Assembly: GCA_019120455.1 (NCBI GenBank)
Contig: DWVB01000003.1
Location: 1-45,128 of the forward strand
Reading direction: 5' to 3'
Source: Candidatus Avelusimicrobium excrementipullorum
Lineage (GTDB): Bacteria > Elusimicrobiota > Elusimicrobia > Elusimicrobiales > Elusimicrobiaceae
DNA: 45,128 bases
Position 1 is the stretch's first letter; every line of letters begins with the position of its first letter. Shown piece by piece: positions 40,033 to 45,128 of the stretch. The notes beneath the pieces are model-generated. The model was not told the origin of the DNA. It was given only the letters and a program-made list of their open reading frames with translations, and did no database searches. The translations under genes and the position numbers were made by a program.

Positions 40033-41254
40033 TCCCAAAGATTTGCTGATAAAAATTAAGAAAAAAGCCCGCGCGCTTGGGCCGGCAGGCGTCAGAGCGC
40101 GTAAAATGTTAAAATATAGGCAAATGCACAGCGAACCCTCCAAAAAATATAATATTTTGGTTATCAATCCGGGCTCTACTTCCGACGATATAGGTTATTA
40201 TCGCGGGGACAAACCCGTCTTTGAAGTGACGGTGCGTTATTCCATTACCGATTTGGAACCCTACGAAGGCAAAAACGTGACCGAACAGCTGCCGCTGCGC
40301 CGCAAACTGATTTTGGACTATCTCTTGGATCACAAAGTGCCGCTCAAAGAAATTGACGCCGTTATCGGCCGCGGCGGATTTATCCGCTCCGTGGAAGGCG
40401 GCGTATACGCCGTCAACGATCAAATGGTGTCCGACCTGGAAACGGGCCGTTACGGCGGCATACACCCCAGCAATTTAGGCGGCATTCTGGCGCGTGACAT
40501 CGCCCAATATGCCAAATGCCCCAGCTTTATCGCCAATCCGGTGGTGATTGACGAGCTGCAGCCTATTGCACGTTACAGCGGCATGGCGGAAAACCCGCGC
40601 ATCTCCATTTTTCACGCGTTAAGCCAGCGCCATGTGGCGCGGCTGATTGCCGAAAAACACGGGCGCAAATATGAAGACGTGCGCTGTATCGTCTGCCACG
40701 GCGGGGGCGGCATATCCATCGGCGCGCACCGCAACGGAAAAGCGGTGGACGTCAGCAACGGCTATGAAGGCGAAGGTCCCATGACCCCGCAGCGCAGCGG
40801 CACCGTGCCGTGCGCGGGGCTGGTGAGCATGTGCTTTTCCGGCAAATACACCCAAAAAGACATACGCCTGAAAATGCGCGGCAAAGGCGGTTTGGCCGCT
40901 TATACGGGCACCTATGATGTCAAAGAACTGGAAGAATTTATCCGCACGGGCAAAAAACGCCCGGGCTCACTGATTCACTGCACCAAAGAAAAGGCTAAAG
41001 AGGCGTTGGACGCCATGATTTACCAAATGTCCAAAGAAATCGGCGCCCTGGCCGTGGTGCTGGAAGGAAAAGTGGATTTCATTGCGCTGACCGGCGGCCT
41101 GATGTTCAGCAAATACATTCCGCATGAAATTGCGCGCCAGGTGGGGTGGATAGCCCCCATTTACGTCTATCCGGGCAGCGAAGAAAAAGACGCCCTGCGC
41201 GATGCGGCGCGCCGCGCGCTGGAAGATCCCTCTTTAGTGAAACATTATTCGTAA
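40016..41254 (+). CDS. buk: Butyrate kinase, with N-terminal extension
   Basis: Converts butyryl-phosphate (or branched acyl-phosphate) plus ADP to the acid plus ATP. ASKHA-fold signatures: ILVINPGSTSDD, IGRGGFIRSVEGGVYAVN, HPSNLGGILARDIA, CHGGGGISIGAHRNGK, DVSNGYEGEGPMTPQRSG and LTGGLMFSKYI. Family members start close to the phosphate loop (about 355 aa), yet this frame has a basic 36-44-residue extension. ATG 40016 has GGAG upstream and overlaps trmJ by 17 bases; ATG 40124 lies 8 nt after TGTTAAAAT, a leaderless-type signal, so both starts may be used. ptb follows 18 bases later. Confidence 0.93.
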   Translation: MNTHLDPKDLLIKIKKKARALGPAGVRARKMLKYRQMHSEPSKKYNILVINPGSTSDDIGYYRGDKPVFEVTVRYSITDLEPYEGKNVTEQLPLRRKLILDYLLDHKVPLKEIDAVIGRGGFIRSVEGGVYAVNDQMVSDLETGRYGGIHPSNLGGILARDIAQYAKCPSFIANPVVIDELQPIARYSGMAENPRISIFHALSQRHVARLIAEKHGRKYEDVRCIVCHGGGGISIGAHRNGKAVDVSNGYEGEGPMTPQRSGTVPCAGLVSMCFSGKYTQKDIRLKMRGKGGLAAYTGTYDVKELEEFIRTGKKRPGSLIHCTKEKAKEALDAMIYQMSKEIGALAVVLEGKVDFIALTGGLMFSKYIPHEIARQVGWIAPIYVYPGSEEKDALRDAARRALEDPSLVKHYS

Positions 41255-41272
41255 TAAAAGGAGTATATACAT

Positions 41273-42190
41273 ATGAAGTTTAAGAGCTTTGAAGACCTGA
41301 TTAATCAGGTAAAAGGCAAATCCAACCGCGTGGTCGTCCCGGGCGCGAACAATGCAGAAGCCCTGGAAGCCATTAAAATGGCCGATGACAACGGATTGAT
41401 TTCCCACGGTATTCTCATCGGGCCGATTGCCCAGGTAAAAGAAATGGTCAAGGCCGCCGGCCTGCCGGAAGAAAAGTTTGAATTCATTGACTGCGAAGAC
41501 GTCCCCACCATGTGCAAACTGGCCGTAGACCAGATTTTGGCCGGCAAAGGCGACTTTTTGATTAAAGGCCTGGTGGACACCAAATATTACATGAAGGCTA
41601 TTTTAAACAAAGAAGCCCACCTGGTGCCGGAAGGGGCGTTGCTGTCGCACTTTGTGCTGTTCAGCACGCCGAAATACAAAAAACCCTTCGCGGTGACGGA
41701 CAGCGCCGTCGTCATTTCCCCGACGCTGGAACAAAAAGCCAAAATCATTCAGAACGCCGTCAACACCATGCACAAACTGGGCCTGGAAAACCCCAAAGTG
41801 TCCTGCGTGTGCCCCGTGGAAAAAGTCAATGAAAAAATCCCCAGCACGGTGGACGCGGCCGAACTGGCCAAAATGAATGCGGAAGGCAAAATCACGGGCT
41901 GCGTGGTGGAAGGACCGTATGACCTGTATATTTCCCTGTCCGAAAAGAAAGCCGCCGAAAAAGGCATTACGGGCAAACAGGTGGCCGGCAATGCAGACAT
42001 TCTGATGCTGCCGGACCTGGACGCGGGCAACCCGCTTTATAAGGCCCTGGCTTTCTTCGGCGACCATATGGAAGCGGCGGCCGTGTTGGTCGGGCCGACC
42101 ATTCCGGTCATTCTGCCTTCGCGCGCCGATGACCCGAAAGTCAAACTCAACGCCATTGCGTTGTGCTCTTTCTTAAAAGACCAGAAATAA
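41273..42190 (+). CDS. ptb: Phosphate butyryltransferase
   Basis: Makes butyryl-phosphate from butyryl-CoA and phosphate; with butyrate kinase it yields ATP. Family features: VVPGANNAEALEAIK, LIKGLVDTKYYMKAIL, LSHFVLFSTPKYKKPFAVTDS, CVVEGPYDLYISLS, ILMLPDLDAGNPLYKALAFF and VGPTIPVILPSRAD. The 305-aa length is typical, and Pta-specific extensions are absent. AAGGAG stands 12 nt before the ATG at 41273. Substrate may be butyryl-, isobutyryl- or isovaleryl-CoA. Last gene before a strong hairpin. Confidence 0.94.
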   Translation: MKFKSFEDLINQVKGKSNRVVVPGANNAEALEAIKMADDNGLISHGILIGPIAQVKEMVKAAGLPEEKFEFIDCEDVPTMCKLAVDQILAGKGDFLIKGLVDTKYYMKAILNKEAHLVPEGALLSHFVLFSTPKYKKPFAVTDSAVVISPTLEQKAKIIQNAVNTMHKLGLENPKVSCVCPVEKVNEKIPSTVDAAELAKMNAEGKITGCVVEGPYDLYISLSEKKAAEKGITGKQVAGNADILMLPDLDAGNPLYKALAFFGDHMEAAAVLVGPTIPVILPSRADDPKVKLNAIALCSFLKDQK

Positions 42191-42197
42191 ATGAAAC

Positions 42198-42225
42198 GGG
42201 GCGGCCGGACACCGGCCGCCCCTTT
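42198..42225 (+). terminator. Strong hairpin after ptb
   Basis: GGGGCGGCCGG pairs perfectly with CCGGCCGCCCC (11 bp, 3-nt loop), followed by TTT only. It ends 8 nt before the next start codon, so it may also control that gene's expression. Confidence 0.6.
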
Positions 42226-42233
42226 GCGCGTCT

Positions 42234-43520
42234 ATGTATAAAAAACTGATTGCTTTTTTTAACCGTCATTACCGCCGCTACCACGATTTGATGTTTTATT
42301 CGCTGACGCTGGCGGTGATCGTGCTGACTACGGTGCTGACCGTGGTAATTACGCGCGAGAAAAACCATCTGGAAGAAATCAATTCGTACCAAAAAGAAAT
42401 TTACGCCCAGGATTTTACCGTAGGACAAAAGCCCGTCTATGTAGCCCTGCAGGAAGCGGGCCTGGACAATGTGGAAGTGTCGGAAATCGTGGACAAATTA
42501 AATTCCGTCGTAGATACGCGCAAACTGCAGAAAAACGATACTTATTCCATATCCACCGCGGATGACGGCACCTTTGCCATGCTGCTGCTCAACCAGGGGC
42601 TGACGCGCTATTTTGTGGCCAATGCGGGCGGGCAGCTGGTGGCGGGCAAATCCGACGTGGAAATTCACACCCGCGTAAAAAGCACCGCCGGCAAAATTAA
42701 AGACTCCCTTTTTGCTTCCATGCTCAAAGACGACGTCACCGTACCGCTGATTGTGGACCTGACCGACGCTTTCTCCTGGAACATAGACTTTAACACCGAA
42801 ACCCGCAACGGCGACCAGTTCGCCGCCGTGTGGGAAGAACATTATACGGCAGACGGCACCATCACCGGCCAGGACCTGGTGGCCGCCATGTACAAAGGCC
42901 AGGTCACCGGCGAAAACTATGCTTTTTACTACAATGACGAATTTTTTGACCAGACCGGAAAAATTACCAAAAAAATGTTCTTAAAATCGCCCATCAGTTT
43001 CCGCGGCGTACGTATTTCCTCGCGCTTTAATCCCAACCGCATGCACCCCATTCTGCGCATACGCCGCCCGCACCTGGGCATAGATTACGCCGCCCCCACG
43101 GGCACGCCCGTACAGGTGGTGGCCGACGGAGTGGTCACTTTTGCCGGCAAAAAAGGCGGCTACGGCAATTATGTGGAAGTGCGCCACGCCAACAATTACG
43201 TTACGTCTTACGGACATTTAAGCCGCTTTGCCAAGAAAACCAAAAAAGGGGCCAAAGTGACGCAGGGCGACACGATTGCCTATGTGGGCAGCACGGGCCT
43301 TTCCACGGGGCCGCATTTGGACTTCCGTATCAAGCAGAACAATAAATTTATAGACTTTTTAAAGATGAAAAACCGCAATTCCGCCCTTCGCTCCGTACCC
43401 GAAAAACAAATGGCGGATTTTGAGGAAATGAAAGGACTCTATTTGGAAGCGTTAAATGACGCGCTGATAAAAGCGCAGGTTGTCCAACCCGCCGCGCAGG
43501 CGCAGGAGGAAAACAAATGA
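42234..43520 (+). CDS. M23 family peptidoglycan endopeptidase, membrane anchored
   Basis: LytM/M23 metallopeptidase that cuts peptide cross-links in the wall. One N-terminal membrane helix (about 20-42), then a SH3-like/OapA-like middle region (about 55-250), then the M23 domain. The metal site: HLGID (His280, Asp284), YGHLSRF, and GPHLDFRI (His361, Asp363) where the textbook motif is HLH; the D form occurs in many homologues. No Shine-Dalgarno is seen before ATG 42234, and the strong hairpin ends just upstream. Its end overlaps the first ATPase gene by 4 bases. Confidence 0.88.
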   Translation: MYKKLIAFFNRHYRRYHDLMFYSLTLAVIVLTTVLTVVITREKNHLEEINSYQKEIYAQDFTVGQKPVYVALQEAGLDNVEVSEIVDKLNSVVDTRKLQKNDTYSISTADDGTFAMLLLNQGLTRYFVANAGGQLVAGKSDVEIHTRVKSTAGKIKDSLFASMLKDDVTVPLIVDLTDAFSWNIDFNTETRNGDQFAAVWEEHYTADGTITGQDLVAAMYKGQVTGENYAFYYNDEFFDQTGKITKKMFLKSPISFRGVRISSRFNPNRMHPILRIRRPHLGIDYAAPTGTPVQVVADGVVTFAGKKGGYGNYVEVRHANNYVTSYGHLSRFAKKTKKGAKVTQGDTIAYVGSTGLSTGPHLDFRIKQNNKFIDFLKMKNRNSALRSVPEKQMADFEEMKGLYLEALNDALIKAQVVQPAAQAQEENK

Positions 43521-44095
43521 CAAAACGCATTGCCATTACCGGAGGGCCCAACGGCGGAAAAACCACCGCACTGTCGGTGCTGAAAGAAACCTTCGGAAGC
43601 AAGATTGAAGTGGTGCCGGAAGCGGCTACCATGATTTTCAGCGGCGGTTTCCCGCGCAAAGACGGCAGCCCCGAGCACGTCCGCACGGCCCAGCGCATTA
43701 TTTTCTATGCCACACAACAATTGGAAAGCCTGGCCATGCAAACCTCCGCGGCCGATTTAATTGTCTGCGACCGCGGCACCGTGGACGCGGCAGTATACTG
43801 GCCCGAAGGCATAGAGGACTTTTTTGCCTCCATGGGCACCACGCTGGACGAACAAATTGCCCGTTATGACGCGGTGATTCATCTCTCCCCCCCGCTCAAG
43901 GCCGAGTTTTACCAGTCCACGCGCGTACGCACGGAAACGCTGGAGGAAGCCTCCCGCATTGACCGTAAAATTTTAAAAATTTGGGAAAAACACCCCAACC
44001 GCATGGTGTTGCCGTCTATGGATCATTTTTTCCAAAAGGCCGGCATCATTAAAGATTTTATAGATACCCTTCTTCCCCAGGAGGAGAAAAAATGA
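43517..44095 (+). CDS. AAA_28-type P-loop ATP/GTP-binding protein, copy 1
   Basis: A 192-aa P-loop NTPase with Walker A GGPNGGKTT (8-16), PEAATMIFSGGFPR, a Walker B-like LIVCDRGTVDAAVYWP and a C-terminal region YDAVIHLSPP...RTETLEEA..ID. It matches the AAA_28/NadR-kinase-like group, where proteins are kinases or signalling NTPases of unclear function. Soluble, no signal. It is the first of two tandem paralogues, overlapping the M23 gene and its own copy by 4 bases each (ATGA), so all are translated from one message. Substrate unknown; a nucleoside, thiamine or inositol phosphate kinase role is speculation. Confidence 0.8.
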   Translation: MTKRIAITGGPNGGKTTALSVLKETFGSKIEVVPEAATMIFSGGFPRKDGSPEHVRTAQRIIFYATQQLESLAMQTSAADLIVCDRGTVDAAVYWPEGIEDFFASMGTTLDEQIARYDAVIHLSPPLKAEFYQSTRVRTETLEEASRIDRKILKIWEKHPNRMVLPSMDHFFQKAGIIKDFIDTLLPQEEKK

Positions 44096-44658
44096 ACAAA
44101 AAGAAAATCGTTTTGACCGGCGGCCCCAGCGGCGGCAAAACCACCGCGCTGTCCATTTTAAAAGAAACGTTCGGAAATAAAATAGAGTTGGTGCAGGAAG
44201 CGGCCACGCTGATTTACAGCGGCGGCTTCCCGCGCAAGGACAACAGCCCGCTGCATATTGAACACGCACAGCGCATCATTTTTTATACCGTGCACCAGCT
44301 GGAACATCTGGCGGACGCCACATCTTCGGCGCAGCTGGTGGTGTGCGACCGCGGCTCCATAGACGGTGCCGTATACTGGCCCAAAGGCCCCGAAGATTTC
44401 TTTAAAGCCATGAACAGCACCCTGGAGGCCGAGCTGGCGCGCTACGACGCGGTAATTCATCTCTCCCCTCCGCCGGAGAAGGATTTTTACCAGGCCACCA
44501 ACGTACGCACGGAAACGCTGCAGCAGGCTTTTGACATTGACGACAGAATTTTAAAAATCTGGGAAAAGCACCCCAACCGCCTGGTGGTGCCGCGCAGCAA
44601 ACATTATTTTGAGAAGGCAGAAATTATTAAAAATTTTGTGGAGAACTTGCTCCGCTAA
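44092..44658 (+). CDS. AAA_28-type P-loop ATP/GTP-binding protein, copy 2
   Basis: Paralogue of the preceding gene at 188 aa, sharing the order GGPSGGKTTALSILKETFG, EAATLIYSGGFPRKD, VCDRGSIDGAVYWPKG, YDAVIHLSPP and TNVRTETLQQAFDIDD. Walker A is intact. Differences cluster in the middle (residues about 65-85) and in the last 30 residues, so the pair may form a heterodimer or act on two substrates. Starts within the stop of copy 1, with GGAGGAG 8 nt upstream. A SEC-C protein follows 25 bases later, with its own ribosome-binding site. Confidence 0.8.
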   Translation: MNKKKIVLTGGPSGGKTTALSILKETFGNKIELVQEAATLIYSGGFPRKDNSPLHIEHAQRIIFYTVHQLEHLADATSSAQLVVCDRGSIDGAVYWPKGPEDFFKAMNSTLEAELARYDAVIHLSPPPEKDFYQATNVRTETLQQAFDIDDRILKIWEKHPNRLVVPRSKHYFEKAEIIKNFVENLLR

Positions 44659-44683
44659 TTTCATAGGAAGGAGTTAAAGCAGT

Positions 44684-45088
<405 letters not shown>

Positions 45089-45128
45089 GCGCGCCGTTAG
45101 AAAAGCGCTTTGCCGCCTGAGGCGCGAT

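Noticed and set aside
42234-43520. M23 peptidase as inactive because HxH reads HLD
   Set aside because: GPHLDFR-type ends occur in many presumed active M23 enzymes, and the other ligands are intact, so loss of function is not supported.

Overview
The window is a compact, protein-dense bacterial chromosome segment (about 40 genes, many overlapping by 1-8 bases). It reads best as a strictly anaerobic, Gram-negative, gut-type member of the Elusimicrobiota. I infer this from the combination of a monomeric [FeFe]-hydrogenase, a NIF-type iron-sulfur assembly pair (nifU-nifS) with no nitrogenase genes, butyrate kinase/phosphotransbutyrylase, secreted beta-barrel proteins ending in Phe, type IV pilin and PilT, and codon usage rich in GCC/GGC. 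No rRNA or tRNA gene, integrase, transposase, CRISPR array or phage gene is visible, so the taxonomic call is moderate.

Layout. 1-3949: a truncated cysteine synthase, a secreted unknown, cardiolipin synthase and an EEP-fold hydrolase. 3950-4423: a tandem array of about 102-nt hairpin repeats. 4424-5881: [FeFe]-hydrogenase. 5882-6631: no protein gene, but dense RNA-like structure on the minus strand, including two homologous tandem candidate ncRNAs, each with a three-way junction, a pseudoknot and an intrinsic terminator. 6632-8553: rpsI, rplM (minus) and dusB. 8550-13078: three tandem 5'-nucleotidase-family genes, one of which has lost its metal ligands. 13186-15230: nifS/nifU. 15356-20903: nadK-recN, two envelope genes and glycerate kinase. 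20900-22708: a pilin with an odd leader, a small beta-barrel protein and rpsT. 22827-24191: a short UvrC, followed by another hairpin repeat between 59-bp direct repeats. 24483-28838: gltX, a GYF_2-like membrane protein and pilT. 28975-31696: a membrane phosphoesterase and a secreted GH3 enzyme. 31857-35813: DedA, TPR, YajQ and a nucleoside transporter. 35879-37854: cysteine desulfidase and RadC. 37934-42190: lipoamide dehydrogenase, TrmJ-like, butyrate kinase and phosphotransbutyrylase. 42234-45088: M23 peptidase, two tandem AAA_28-type ATPases and a SEC-C protein.

How it fits together. Energy genes (hydrogenase, lpd, buk, ptb) point to fermentation of sugars or amino acids with H2 disposal and ATP formation from acyl-phosphates. 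Cysteine synthesis, breakdown and sulfur transfer are all present (cysK, cyuA-type desulfidase, nifS). Envelope genes (cls, M23, GH3, DedA, beta-barrels, pilus parts) fit a diderm cell.

Most interesting: (1) the tandem ncRNA pair at 6038-6548, where two divergent copies preserve the same helices and pseudoknot by compensatory changes; (2) a dispersed 102-nt hairpin repeat family with the same kind of covariation; (3) repeated extended -10 promoters placed 6-9 nt before start codons without Shine-Dalgarno sequences, suggesting leaderless mRNAs.
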